From: CAIKOD01 sp035505975
GTDB lineage: Archaea; Halobacteriota; Methanomicrobia; Methanomicrobiales; Methanospirillaceae
DNA length: 64,000 nt
NCBI GenBank assembly: GCA_035505975.1
Contig: DATJQJ010000047.1
Coordinates: forward strand, 1 to 64,000
Direction: 5' to 3'
Shown here piece after piece: positions 18,128 through 26,816 of this stretch; positions within the stretch are counted from its first letter, which is position 1, and each line of letters begins with the position of its first letter. The translations under genes and the position numbers were made by a program. Below the pieces are notes generated by a model. It saw only the letters and a program-made list of their open reading frames with translations, did no database searches and was not told the DNA's origin.

Positions 18128-19140
18128 TGCGCACCGCCCGTTGATTCGACCAGCGTCGTGAGCTTGTCCATCGCTTTCCCTGTATCAATCGAACGAACGG
18201 CAAGATCGACCCCTTCCCTGATGGATACGGCCTTTCCGGCAGTGTAGATTGCGGCCCCGGCATTCAGGACGACGATGTCCCTGCAGGCACCGCGTTCGCC
18301 TCCGAGCACTTCGGTGAGGATCCTGGCATTCTGCGTGGTATCCCCTCCCGCGATGTCCCCGGGCAGGGCCATTGGGATTCCGTAATCGAGGGAGCTGATG
18401 GTCCCGTGACGTAAATTCCCGGATTTGAGTTCGGTAAATCTCGTCACGCCGGTGGTGGTGATCTCGTCCATTCCATTGCCGTGGACTACCAGTCCCCTTT
18501 CGGTCCCCAGGTTTCTGAGGACTTCTCCAAAAATGCCGGTGAGTGCCGGGTTGTAGACCCCGATCAATTGCGCTCCCGTGCAGGCCGGGTTCGTGAGCGG
18601 GCCAAGAAGGTTGAATATCGTCCTGATACCGATTTCACGCCTGATCCCGGAGACCCTGCCCATTGCGGGGTGGTAGACCGGGGCGAACAGGAATGCGATT
18701 CCGGCCTTTTTCATGACCTCGACGTTTCGGTCCGGGGCCACTGCAAGGTTCACCCCGAGGGCTTCAAGCACGTCGGCAGATCCGCACGTTCCCGATGCAC
18801 TCCGGTTCCCGTGTTTGACAACCGGGACCCCGGCACCTGCAACGACGAATGCTGTGGTAGTGCTGATATTGAAACTCCGGGAATTGTCACCTCCGGTCCC
18901 GCAGGTATCGAGGGTCATACCCGGCACCAGGGGGTGAAACGGCATCGCAGACGCCCTCATAACCCGGGCAAAGGCCGCGATCTCCTCTGTTACCGGTCCC
19001 TTCGCCTGCAATGCAGTCAGGAATGCAGCTACCTGCGCATCGGTTGCCTCTCCCGCCATGATCTCGTGTATTACTGCCTCTGCCTGGGGGTAAGAGAGGT
19101 GGGTTCCTGCAAGCGCGGCCCCGATCGCTTCCCTGATCAC
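18124..19140 (-). CDS. trpD: Anthranilate phosphoribosyltransferase
   Basis: A 338-residue enzyme that adds the phosphoribosyl group of PRPP to anthranilate. The diphosphate-binding motif GTGGD is present (TCGTGGDNSRSFNIST), followed by VKHGNRSASGTCGSAD and the Mg-binding region. The N-terminal helical domain (QAEAVIHEIMAGEATDAQVA) is typical. It overlaps trpG and trpC by ATGA on both sides. Confidence 0.96.
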   Translation of the reverse strand: MIREAIGAALAGTHLSYPQAEAVIHEIMAGEATDAQVAAFLTALQAKGPVTEEIAAFARVMRASAMPFHPLVPGMTLDTCGTGGDNSRSFNISTTTAFVVAGAGVPVVKHGNRSASGTCGSADVLEALGVNLAVAPDRNVEVMKKAGIAFLFAPVYHPAMGRVSGIRREIGIRTIFNLLGPLTNPACTGAQLIGVYNPALTGIFGEVLRNLGTERGLVVHGNGMDEITTTGVTRFTELKSGNLRHGTISSLDYGIPMALPGDIAGGDTTQNARILTEVLGGERGACRDIVVLNAGAAIYTAGKAVSIREGVDLAVRSIDTGKAMDKLTTLVESTGGAQ

Positions 19141-19718
19141 GGGGATGCCACCCCGCTTTTAAGAAAATTCCTGATAAGTTCAGGGCCTTCGGTACACAGG
19201 ATGCTCTCGGGATGGAACTGGATTCCTTCTATCGGGTAATCGCGGTGCCGTACTCCCATGATGTAATCATCGTCGAGGCTCGTCGCCGTGACTTCGAGCG
19301 TTTCCGGTAGGGAATCCCGATCTGCAATGAGCGAGTGGTACCGTGTCGCGGGAAATGGATTTTTCAGGCCTTTATAGAGTCCGGTTCCACAATGCGAAAC
19401 CATCGATGTTTTCCCGTGCATCAGGTGGGTACCCCTGATCACATTCCCGCCCTCAACAAAGCAGATGGCCTGGTGGCCGAGACACACACCGAGGGTAGGG
19501 ATCTCCCGCGACAGAGTCCTGATGACATTGAGACTGAGGCCGGATTCGGAAGGATGACCCGGGCCCGGTGATAGTATGATTCGATCAGGGCGCATCCCTT
19601 CAAGCACGCCGGGGTCTTCATCGGATTTGACGACAACAGGGGTACTCCCTGATGCCCCGACAATCTGGCAGAGATTGTAGGTGAAACTGTCATAGCAGTC
19701 GATCACGAGGACCTTCAT
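19137..19718 (-). CDS. trpG: Anthranilate synthase glutaminase component
   Basis: A 193-residue class I glutamine amidotransferase that feeds ammonia to TrpE. The catalytic Cys is in LGVCLGHQAICF, and the His/Glu pair in IQFHPESIL. The start at 19718 (MKVLVIDCYDSFTYNL) is chosen over the longer frame because it gives the family N-terminus and ATGA overlap with trpE. It could also serve 4-amino-4-deoxychorismate synthase, but the operon position argues for tryptophan synthesis. Confidence 0.95.
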   Translation of the reverse strand: MKVLVIDCYDSFTYNLCQIVGASGSTPVVVKSDEDPGVLEGMRPDRIILSPGPGHPSESGLSLNVIRTLSREIPTLGVCLGHQAICFVEGGNVIRGTHLMHGKTSMVSHCGTGLYKGLKNPFPATRYHSLIADRDSLPETLEVTATSLDDDYIMGVRHRDYPIEGIQFHPESILCTEGPELIRNFLKSGVASP

Positions 19719-21361
19719 GTGCTCCCTCCTGCCAGGGTTATCGCCAGTTTCATTGCAGCAAGTTTCTCGTTGGTTTCTATCCATTCCCGTTCGGGATCCG
19801 AGTCGGCAACAATTCCCGCCCCGGCCTGGACTGCCGCCGTCCCGTCCTTCACTATTGCGGTCCGAATCGCAATGGCAAATTCGAGCCCTCCGTCGAACCC
19901 TATATGTCCGACAGCACCTGCATAAAGTCCGCGCGGAACGGGCTCCTGTTCATCGATGATCTCGATCGCCCTGATTTTGGGGGCTCCCGATACCGTCCCG
20001 GCAGGAAAACAAGTCCTGAAGACATCAAACCTGTCGTACTTCTCCGAAATTTTACCGGTTACGGTCGATATGATGTGTTGGACATGAGAATACTTCCCGA
20101 CCTGCATGAACTGGGGGACATCGACCGAACCGAACGCACATACACTCCCGATATCGTTCCGGGCGAGATCGACGAGCATCACATGTTCAGCCCGTTCTTT
20201 CTGGTCAAGAAGGAGCTCCTGCTCGAGGAGCCGGTCCTCCTCGCTGTCGACCCCGCGTTTTCTCGTCCCTGCAATGGGTACGGTGGTCACGTCCCTCCCT
20301 TCCACCCTGACTAGCATTTCCGGGCTCGCCCCGACCACTGAATAGTCGGAAAAATCGATGTAATACATGTAAGGACTTGGATTGACATTTCTAAGAGCCT
20401 GGTATAACGAGAGGGGATCTTCCCGAAAAGGGTATGCCTCTTTTCGTGAAATCACGGCCTGGACAATCTCTCCGGCATGTACCATATCCCTGACCCGGGT
20501 TACCGAATGCATAAAGCGGTTCTTTTCTGCCCTTTGATCTGTTAGACCGGATACGGGCGTGCCGTCACGACATGCCGCTTTCACGGACTCATGTTCGTGA
20601 CTCCCGGCAGGAATGGGCCTTACTGCTCCGGCGGGGATGATCTCCCTCCTGCCTCCCTCAACAGAAAGATCGGCGCCCAGGTCTGACTTTTTGAGAAACG
20701 TTCCTATCGATTCCTTTCTTTTCAGGAGGACTGCGAAGTTCTCATCATAGAGCTCCCCGGGGTCCTTTCCATCCATTGATATTGCGTTTCTTACAATCCA
20801 GAGTTCTGACAGGTAGTGATCGAGCACCATGCAGTCGGGACAGAACATAAACTCAGCAATAGGGCCGGTAATTTCTGACTTTTTCCTGACTTTCGCAGAT
20901 CCGGGGAGAAGCGAATAAATCAGGTCGTAGGAGAAATATCCGACAAGGCCCCCTGAGAACCGGGGGACTGAAGAAGGGACTGCGTTAAACGTGTTGATAA
21001 GGAATTTTATGGTTTCGATCGCATCTCTTCCCCCTGTTAATCTGATGCTTTCGAGGACCCCGGGGTCTCCGGTCATCACGGTATCGTCGCGATAGCAGGT
21101 GACTTTCAATACCGGGTCGAGCCCGAAGAACGAATATGTCGCAGTCCTTTGGTCGCCATCCATTGACTCAAGAAGGAACCCCCTGGAAAGTCCTCCTCTT
21201 CCCACGTCAGGTTCACCGATGAGGTCCCGGTACAGCTCGACCGGGGAAAACGAGGGGACCGCCATCTTTACGAAAAGAGGAATGATACAGGGTTTTCGCT
21301 GTTGTTCTGTAACTTCCACGAACGACTCTTTATCAAGGTTCAGACTGCCCGGGCCGTTCAT
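19715..21361 (-). CDS. trpE: Anthranilate synthase component I
   Basis: A 548-residue chorismate-using enzyme making anthranilate. The N-terminal domain contains LLES (RGFLLESMDGDQR), the motif associated with tryptophan feedback inhibition. The catalytic domain contains PSPYMYYIDF, VGASPEMLVR, PIAGTRKRG, DLARNDIG and FPAGTVSGAPKIRA, all canonical. A roughly 80-residue insertion near residues 230-310 is unusually long. The start at 21361 is chosen because it overlaps an upstream small ORF as ATGA. An in-frame ATG at 21373 is the alternative. Confidence 0.95.
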   Translation of the reverse strand: MNGPGSLNLDKESFVEVTEQQRKPCIIPLFVKMAVPSFSPVELYRDLIGEPDVGRGGLSRGFLLESMDGDQRTATYSFFGLDPVLKVTCYRDDTVMTGDPGVLESIRLTGGRDAIETIKFLINTFNAVPSSVPRFSGGLVGYFSYDLIYSLLPGSAKVRKKSEITGPIAEFMFCPDCMVLDHYLSELWIVRNAISMDGKDPGELYDENFAVLLKRKESIGTFLKKSDLGADLSVEGGRREIIPAGAVRPIPAGSHEHESVKAACRDGTPVSGLTDQRAEKNRFMHSVTRVRDMVHAGEIVQAVISRKEAYPFREDPLSLYQALRNVNPSPYMYYIDFSDYSVVGASPEMLVRVEGRDVTTVPIAGTRKRGVDSEEDRLLEQELLLDQKERAEHVMLVDLARNDIGSVCAFGSVDVPQFMQVGKYSHVQHIISTVTGKISEKYDRFDVFRTCFPAGTVSGAPKIRAIEIIDEQEPVPRGLYAGAVGHIGFDGGLEFAIAIRTAIVKDGTAAVQAGAGIVADSDPEREWIETNEKLAAMKLAITLAGGST

Positions 21362-21465
21362 GGGTATTTCCATTCCAACGGCATCGCCTTCTTCCGGCAG
21401 GAAAAAGGGGTGACCCCGTCCCGCCGGGTCCCGAAGGCCTTATGCGGCAAAGCACTGGCTTTCAT
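21358..21465 (-). CDS. Possible trp leader ORF
   Basis: A 35-codon ORF (MKASALPHKAFGTRRDGV at the start, PLEWKYP at the end) lies between the likely trp promoter and trpE. Its stop overlaps the trpE start as ATGA, the same coupling used at five of the six junctions within this operon. It contains one Trp codon four residues before the stop. With the TATA-like box at about 21486-21497, its ATG would sit close to the transcription start. It could be a regulatory leader peptide, or merely chance coding in a leader. Confidence 0.3.
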   Translation of the reverse strand: MKASALPHKAFGTRRDGVTPFSCRKKAMPLEWKYP

Positions 21466-21482
21466 ATATTTACATAGCTTTT

Positions 21483-21498
21483 GCAATAATAAATACAT
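21483..21498 (-). promoter_or_regulatory. Putative trp promoter TATA box
   Basis: On the minus strand this reads ATGTATTTATTATTGC, an A/T-rich box directly downstream of the palindromic operator. A start site about 25 bases further on would fall near 21465. A second A/T-rich stretch (GTAAATATATG) follows and could be the box instead. Confidence 0.45.
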
Positions 21499-21502
21499 TA
21501 TG

Positions 21503-21516
21503 GTACAAAATTGTAC
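21503..21516. promoter_or_regulatory. Palindromic trp operator candidate (GTACAA-AA-TTGTAC)
   Basis: Perfect 6-bp arms around a 2-bp centre, containing TGTACA at 21512-21517. TGTACA is the core of the TRP box bound by the TrpY repressor of Methanothermobacter. The site lies just upstream of the probable TATA box of trpE and in the spacer shared with the plus-strand gene at 21719. No trpY gene is in the window, so the link rests on sequence similarity and position. Confidence 0.5.
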
Positions 21517-21718
21517 ATCATAGCATTTTTATGTATTCTGATTTTTAGATGCCAGGCCTAACCAAACCTGAATTTTACGATTGGCGGGAAACCAGGGACA
21601 GTTTGAAACTTCCAGAACCCATTCACCTGCCTGCCACCTCCTGCTGACAAAAATTATAACATATAGCATATTGATGAAGTCAATAGCCTCCGGAGAAGGA
21701 CCCGGGGCAGATGTGGCC

Positions 21719-22105
21719 ATGATGGTTGTCAAACTCGAGATGGTATGGGAGCATCAGGGAGGACAGGACGATCTTCCTTACATAGCATCCGATACCGGGA
21801 AAGTCCTCTCTCAACTGCTGCAGGAACTCGGCCCGGCTTTCGAGAAGGAAGGGATAACCCTCTCTTTCCATGATTCTGTCCTGGAGCCGGGTTCACCGGT
21901 AAAACAGACATTGACGGTCAACGGGAGATCGTTCGATGACGTGCTCCTGGAAGTAGCAGGCGAACAGCGCCAGTGCGAGGGACGCAGATGGGAAATGTGT
22001 CTTCCCATCTCATTCCAGGTGGTATTCCTGCATAATGCTCCCTATACCAGCGTTCCCGAGCTCCTGCTCAGGAAAGCTCTGCTAAGGGCTGCGGGGATCA
22101 TCTGA
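21719..22105 (+). CDS. DUF2703-like protein with its cysteine motif lost
   Basis: About 128 residues starting MMVVKLEMVWEHQGG. The pattern TGKVLSQLLQELGPAFEKEG, then a strand, then TVNGRSFDDVLLE, and a C-terminal LLRKALLRAAG follows DUF2703 proteins. In those I recall a CxxC pair in front of the TG motif; here it is replaced by DLPYIAS. It may be a degenerate or repurposed member. A TATA-like TTATAACATATAG sits at about 21653-21665, so a start near 21713-21719 fits. It is divergent from the trp operon. Confidence 0.6.
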   Translation: MMVVKLEMVWEHQGGQDDLPYIASDTGKVLSQLLQELGPAFEKEGITLSFHDSVLEPGSPVKQTLTVNGRSFDDVLLEVAGEQRQCEGRRWEMCLPISFQVVFLHNAPYTSVPELLLRKALLRAAGII

Positions 22106-22213
22106 CCGGTGCCTCCGATCAGCGTTCCAGGGTTGGAATTTTGCACCGGTGAAAAGTCGCACTGCACCGGGGCTGGGACAAGATTATATTCGCTGGCCGA
22201 TCATTCGTTATGT

Positions 22214-22912
22214 ATGCGAATCCGGTATCAATCCATAATGATCGTCTTTTGCTTCATCCTGGTCACAGCAGGAGTACTCTTTGCAGGATGCAGCTCTCTC
22301 CCCGGAACTCCAGCGGTGCAGACTACTCAGCCAACTCCGGTCGTCACCGCCCCGCCGACCCCGGCCATATCTGCACCTGCGACAACACCAAGCGCCGTTT
22401 CAACCACACCGCCGACTACCGTGGCGACAGTCCCTGCGGTGGACGGGGCATTCCTTTCGGCGTATTCTGATTCACGGGCAAAAATCCTTGGAATACTCAC
22501 GAATATCAACACCGAGGTCGTAAAAGACGGCAACCAGAACGCGTCCCTGCCCGATTACACTGCCCTCGGGAGCTATGGTCGTCAGCTCGGTGTTGCCATC
22601 GGTGCTGAAACCGAAAGTATGCAGAGATTCAGGCAGTTCGAAGACCCCGCCAATGAAGCCCTCCGTGACCAGTACGTCTCGTATCTCTCTGCACTGATGC
22701 CGTTCGCCGGGAATATCGAAGCCGGTGGAGGAGTGGCCCAGAAGAGGCAGTATTCTGTTGCCAGCCAATACTTTTCAAACGCACAGAATGACCTCGGCGT
22801 CGTGCGGACGGTCCCGCTGCCCGAACAACGGACGGTTATCAATCAGATACGAACAAACCTCGGACCGCTTCATGATCTCCTCGCCAGTCAGGCCGCCGGG
22901 TCAGGCCTCTGA
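22214..22912 (+). CDS. Lipoprotein with Thr/Pro-rich linker and helical domain
   Basis: A 232-residue lipoprotein: hydrophobic signal and lipobox VLFAGC, a Thr/Pro/Ala spacer to about residue 75, then a mostly helical domain (FLSAYSDSRAKILGILTNIN through DLLASQAAGSGL). The start at 22214 gives the signal peptide; the open frame continues upstream without function. A TATA-like GATTATATTC lies about 30 bases upstream. Family unknown. Confidence 0.75.
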   Translation: MRIRYQSIMIVFCFILVTAGVLFAGCSSLPGTPAVQTTQPTPVVTAPPTPAISAPATTPSAVSTTPPTTVATVPAVDGAFLSAYSDSRAKILGILTNINTEVVKDGNQNASLPDYTALGSYGRQLGVAIGAETESMQRFRQFEDPANEALRDQYVSYLSALMPFAGNIEAGGGVAQKRQYSVASQYFSNAQNDLGVVRTVPLPEQRTVINQIRTNLGPLHDLLASQAAGSGL

Positions 22913-22914
22913 TT

Positions 22915-22922
22915 TTTTTTCC
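22915..22922 (+). terminator. Oligo-T terminator after the lipoprotein gene
   Basis: A run of eight T three bases after the stop, on the coding strand, typical of archaeal termination. Confidence 0.6.
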
Positions 22923-23023
22923 AGAGACCTGATACCTGTTCGATATCTCCTCTGTTCTCACGTTCACATCCCCTGAATTATCTTTATCTTGCCGCGACCG
23001 CGATTTGTTTGTGGCGAATCTCA

Positions 23024-23446
23024 ATGGATGGGAAAAAAATTATTATTTCCTGGATTGCAGGAGCAGTGCTCCTGTTCATTACCATGGTGATATTTTCGTT
23101 CGTATCGATGTGGATCGCTCCCTACTCAATATACTCAATCGGGGGGATGAGACAGGCAACCGACCCGGTAACGATACTGTATTTTGCTTATCCCCTGGTG
23201 TTCTCATTTACCGCCGCGTGCTCGTATTCTTTGGTCAGGACAGCCCTTCCAGGCGATTATATCCGTAAAGGCCTCGTTTTCGGCTGCATCCTGATTCTCC
23301 TTGTCCTCGTCAACAATGTATTCGTAATCTTCTCATCAATGGTATACCCTCCCGGTTTCTTTATCGAACTGATCCTCAACGGCTTGATCAGTTACCCCCT
23401 GCTCGGTGTATTATTCGCAAAAATCTGGGACCTGCAACAACTGTAG
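23024..23446 (+). CDS. Four-helix membrane protein
   Basis: A 140-residue protein with four hydrophobic helices (first IIISWIAGAVLLFITMVIF) and short loops. The start at 23024 (MDGKKI) is preferred over 23009, as the short polar N-terminus precedes the first helix. It resembles the many small four-pass proteins of methanogens without known function. A T run about 7 bases after the stop ends the unit. Confidence 0.65.
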   Translation: MDGKKIIISWIAGAVLLFITMVIFSFVSMWIAPYSIYSIGGMRQATDPVTILYFAYPLVFSFTAACSYSLVRTALPGDYIRKGLVFGCILILLVLVNNVFVIFSSMVYPPGFFIELILNGLISYPLLGVLFAKIWDLQQL

Positions 23447-23452
23447 GTCAGA

Positions 23453-23460
23453 TTTTTTTT
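23453..23460 (+). terminator. Oligo-T terminator
   Basis: Eight T on the coding strand shortly after the preceding stop codon. Confidence 0.55.
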
Positions 23461-23467
23461 CATTTCC

Positions 23468-23610
23468 GGTTCTGTTGAATCCCCCTGTTATTATTTGAAA
23501 TTGAAATTATCCGGACGCTCCCGGAGCTCCGCCCCGCCGCTGGGGCGACCCTGGTTGGGATAGGGACTGTACAGGAACCGATTAATTCCCAGCCGGTCCG
23601 ACCATGCCCA
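23468..23610 (-). mobile_element. MITE-like repeat, copy C (partial)
   Basis: The left end GGTTCTGTTGAATCCCC (23468-23484) is a slightly diverged terminal repeat. The core GGAGCTCCGCCCCGCC (23523-23538), GGGCGACCCTGGTT and ACTGTACAGGAACCGATTA follow in the family order. The distal half with the C/G-rich inverted repeat is missing or unrecognisable. Confidence 0.5.
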
Positions 23611-23719
23611 TTGACTATCTGCTTATGGGTAAAGAACGGGGGGAGCCCTTCCTTTCGATGCTTCGATTAAAAATAAATGATGAATTGACTATCGAACCGC
23701 CTGTTTTTTCTTCCCGTCT

Positions 23720-24073
23720 CTATCGTTTCCGGGTTGCGAGGATCCCGATGGCCACCGCACACAGTAGGAGCAGGATCGCAGAAACCGTAGCAGTGATGAC
23801 CAGCAGTCCGCCGAAGTATGCAAGGATGACGGAAAACAGTCCCGGGATTCTGCCCCTCCGGTAAGCAGAAATAATGGAAATGACGAGGAGGACTGTCGGA
23901 AGCAGGATGAATAATGCCCTGACAGCCGGATCGGGGTAGATATCCGATGCCGATTGCCCGATGAGACCGATGATGAGGGACTGCGGGCTGACGCCGATCG
24001 CAGTCCAGACTCCCGAAAGAAAACCGAGCCCGATAACCGACTCCCAAAGAAACACCTTCGATTTTTTTCGCAT
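23720..24073 (-). CDS. Small multi-pass membrane protein
   Basis: A 117-residue protein with three to four hydrophobic helices and basic ends (MRKKSKVFLW at the start, ILATRKR at the end). Overlapping frames are open here too, but only this one has the helix-loop pattern and a normal residue composition. Family unknown. Its gene is isolated between repeat copy C and the nre gene. Confidence 0.6.
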   Translation of the reverse strand: MRKKSKVFLWESVIGLGFLSGVWTAIGVSPQSLIIGLIGQSASDIYPDPAVRALFILLPTVLLVISIISAYRRGRIPGLFSVILAYFGGLLVITATVSAILLLLCAVAIGILATRKR

Positions 24074-24267
24074 GCTGCCACGGACCTGCCCGGTACTCTC
24101 CTAAGAGTGGATTTAATTCAACAAAAATAATTCCGCAAACCAGGTCAAAGAAAAATTTATTTCAGGATGAGGCTCATTTGACCTGATCAGGGAAGCAATG
24201 TCGGGCATCAGACCGGATGTCGGCAATCATGCGATGAGAAGTGCAAGAACTGAAGGCCTCTTGATTT

Positions 24268-25434
24268 TCAGAATGAAGAGAGGACCATCTGCCGTTCTTT
24301 CTTCATATTCTTAAGGAGAGTACTTTCTTCGCAAAACCGGGAGACCGGAAGCGAAAACCGGCCTGATACGTGCACAAGGGCGTCATTCAGGCTCTCGAAT
24401 TCCATGAACGGGGAGGCCATCGCATGCCTGACATTTTCTCTCACGTTGAACACCCCGAGGGGGATATACCCTTTTCGCGCCTCCCGCAGGATTATTGCTC
24501 CGGCCTGGACCCTCTCCGAAGCCAGGGCATCAAGAACCGCCATTTTGCAGGAATAATAGCACCCGCCTACCGTCGAATAGCCCTTCTTTCCCCTGTTACC
24601 TTCATGGTCGGCAAATACCATCTCGTCGCGCCCGAGGACGTGAAGAAACGCCTCAATCCATTCGTACTGCCAGGGAGTCGGGGTGAGGATAACGGCATAA
24701 TGGTTGTTCAGGCTGTCGAACTGGTGGACCCGGTAACTGTCGATCACCGAAGACTTCCTCACGTCACGGAGGAGGTCGTTACCGATCATCGTATCGCAGG
24801 CGGTGATAGACCACCTGGTCGGGACGAGTTTCCTGTTCCGCCCGGTCCCCATCGCCCCGACTGAAAATGCCTTCTGTATCTGGGAGAACGGTATCCCTTT
24901 TGCATGGAGTGCTACTACTCCCTCTGCGGCAGGGAGGTCGGTGTCGTGATATACTTTCTCGAGGTCCCGGTCCCATCCCGCTCCAACGATATCCAGGTTT
25001 TCGATCCTGGCACTGGGACCGTGCGGGGCCGACTCATCTGAGAACATGAGCCCGGAAGGTACATCGAGGAACGTCGCCTCGCTCTCGATTGATCCTGACG
25101 AAAGCGCAATGTCCTGGAGTTTTCCGACAAACCGGTTATCGAGGTCCCCTGCATGGACCCGGTGTTTCCCCCTGACAAGGGACAGCCTGAAATCGATGAT
25201 CTCCTCCTGGGTCATGCTCGCAGGGATCCACGATTCAGGCGTATCCATGATCCGGGTATCGCCGTGGACCGGCGCGATCATCGGCCCGGCAAAGACATGG
25301 GGATAATCGTAGCTCCCGATAAAAACCGAAGGCGGCGAACTACCATCGAGTTCCCGGCCCATGTTCATCGATTTTGCATGGACAGACAGCGACGACGTGA
25401 TCTGTCTCAGATAGGCGCCTTTTCCCACTGACAT
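24268..25434 (-). CDS. nreA: Archaeal Nre DNA repair protein with C-terminal PIP box
   Basis: A 388-residue protein of the archaeal Nre family, implicated in repair of DNA damage. Conserved blocks include AGPMIAPVHGDTR, DTPESWI, PTRWSITACDTMIG and a C-terminal region with GVFNVRENVRHA. It ends Q382-MV-L385-SS-F388, which fits the PCNA-interacting (PIP) motif QxxLxxF known at the C-terminus of NreA. That supports recruitment to the sliding clamp. The chosen start (25434) gives MSVGKGAYLRQITSS. It lies downstream of, and in the same direction as, the amidohydrolase gene. Confidence 0.85.
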   Translation of the reverse strand: MSVGKGAYLRQITSSLSVHAKSMNMGRELDGSSPPSVFIGSYDYPHVFAGPMIAPVHGDTRIMDTPESWIPASMTQEEIIDFRLSLVRGKHRVHAGDLDNRFVGKLQDIALSSGSIESEATFLDVPSGLMFSDESAPHGPSARIENLDIVGAGWDRDLEKVYHDTDLPAAEGVVALHAKGIPFSQIQKAFSVGAMGTGRNRKLVPTRWSITACDTMIGNDLLRDVRKSSVIDSYRVHQFDSLNNHYAVILTPTPWQYEWIEAFLHVLGRDEMVFADHEGNRGKKGYSTVGGCYYSCKMAVLDALASERVQAGAIILREARKGYIPLGVFNVRENVRHAMASPFMEFESLNDALVHVSGRFSLPVSRFCEESTLLKNMKKERQMVLSSF

Positions 25435-25566
25435 TCTGTAGTCACTACTCTCTCGCCGAAGTTTAAGAGACCATCACTCCGTAAGGTGAAAGTGAACCGG
25501 ATGCCAGGGACACCCTCGAAGTCAGCCGCTTTTTCAAGGGGAAGGAATTTCATTGGGCAGCAGGTT

Positions 25567-26385
25567 TTATCGTTCCGTCTTCTCTCCCACATCGTCCCAG
25601 AACCCGGCGATCGCGGTCCAGACCCGATTGTTCAGATCCGAGACTCTCTCCCGATCAATGAGGCCCGGGACACCGGGATTTCCTGTCTGTACTTCATAAA
25701 GGGCCCGGTTCACCTCGATCTGGACCCATGGCGTTGCCCGGTGCCAGTGATGGGCGATTGAGATAAAACCTCCGCCAAAGGGCGTGTTGAACAATACATC
25801 CCCATCGACGGAGAACTGCTCCATGAAATGTTCCCCGAGCACCCGCATGAGGTCACCGCTACAGGTGGCAAGGACTCCCGGTCTCTCCTTTCCGGCTGTG
25901 TCCCCGTTATTACTCAGGCATATGGCAGGCCGTTTCTTCCCGGCATCGGGCTGGGATGGCAGTCCGAACGGGAGCATGCTGTGGCAGTCGAACGCGACCT
26001 GAATATCCTTCTCGTCGATCAGCCGGTCGGCTTTTTCCTGGAAGGGGAAATAATGGTTCACCAGCAGGTGGTGAATCGTTGCGATACCAGGGAATTTTCC
26101 CTCCTTCCAAACGGGAATTTTATGACCTGTTTGCGATTTAACAACCCCGTCGGGGTATTTCGGCGCCAGATGGTATGGCGGCCGGTTGAGGTCTACGACC
26201 ATACGGGAGACGCTGGTACCGAGATTTTCCGATACTTTCGACCCGAAATCGTAGATCTCATCCACGGCGGGGTCGCTGTAATACCGGAGTTCTTCGGGGC
26301 CCAATGCGATCAGATCGATTACCTCGTCGGGGACGAGGAAACCCCCGTGGGGAATTGTTATCAGAAATGGATAAGGATCTGTCAA
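25567..26385 (-). CDS. N-formylglutamate amidohydrolase-like protein
   Basis: A 272-residue member of the FGase family, zinc-dependent hydrolases. Visible motifs are ITIPHGGFLVPDE at the N-terminus, VAFDCHSMLPFG in the middle and a conserved Glu in WVQIEVNRALY. In bacteria the enzyme acts in histidine degradation, but no hut genes are near. In archaea the family is of uncertain role. The gap of about 130 bases to nreA leaves an operon possible but unproven. Confidence 0.82.
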   Translation of the reverse strand: MTDPYPFLITIPHGGFLVPDEVIDLIALGPEELRYYSDPAVDEIYDFGSKVSENLGTSVSRMVVDLNRPPYHLAPKYPDGVVKSQTGHKIPVWKEGKFPGIATIHHLLVNHYFPFQEKADRLIDEKDIQVAFDCHSMLPFGLPSQPDAGKKRPAICLSNNGDTAGKERPGVLATCSGDLMRVLGEHFMEQFSVDGDVLFNTPFGGGFISIAHHWHRATPWVQIEVNRALYEVQTGNPGVPGLIDRERVSDLNNRVWTAIAGFWDDVGEKTER

Positions 26386-26499
26386 ACTATGCTCCTTTTA
26401 ACGTCCCTGGGTACTATTCCATTCAATCCGACATAATCATCCCCTTAAGGAGAGGTGTCTGACAAAAATTCGGTACAGGCAGTATGCAGCATCATCCAG

Positions 26500-26515
26500 C
26501 CGGAATATATTCCGG
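26500..26515. promoter_or_regulatory. Perfect palindrome CCGGAATATATTCCGG
   Basis: A 16-bp perfect palindrome, 115 bases upstream of the amidohydrolase start on its 5' side. The length and symmetry suit a dimeric repressor operator. Its A/T centre could overlap a TATA box. No regulator is known for it. Confidence 0.35.
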
Positions 26516-26747
26516 GCAGCATATATTTTTTGGGATTCCGCTCCGCAGACTGAGCTGATTTTGCAAAAATGATAGTGTCCCCGAACCACCGTAAAGGCCC
26601 GCCCGCCATGGCCGGCGGCCCGTTGATCGTCCCCCGATCAACCCCCTGCCCAAGAGCTGTCCTGATGGGATGTGACAGGGAGAGCCGGATTCTTTCCTTT
26701 CATGCCAACACCTTACGAATGAGGGGGAATTGCAGGAACCCTGACGA

Positions 26748-26764
26748 AAAAAATTTTTTTTTGG
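26748..26764 (-). terminator. Oligo-T terminator of the cohesin-like gene
   Basis: A run of A then T on the plus strand, giving T7 on the minus strand, about 55 bases after the stop at 26817. Confidence 0.5.
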
Positions 26765-26816
26765 TAGGAAATCTTCCCGATGCCCCTTCTGATTCTGCCA
26801 AAATAATTGATTGTTT

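Larger units (their letters stand above)
26386..26816. other. Intergenic region with an isolated 16-bp palindrome
   Basis: No gene is supported in these 431 bases. The region upstream of the amidohydrolase start (minus strand) holds the perfect palindrome at 26500-26515. A GC-rich segment around 26600-26635 (GCCCGCCATGGCCGGC) has further local symmetry. Confidence 0.4.
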
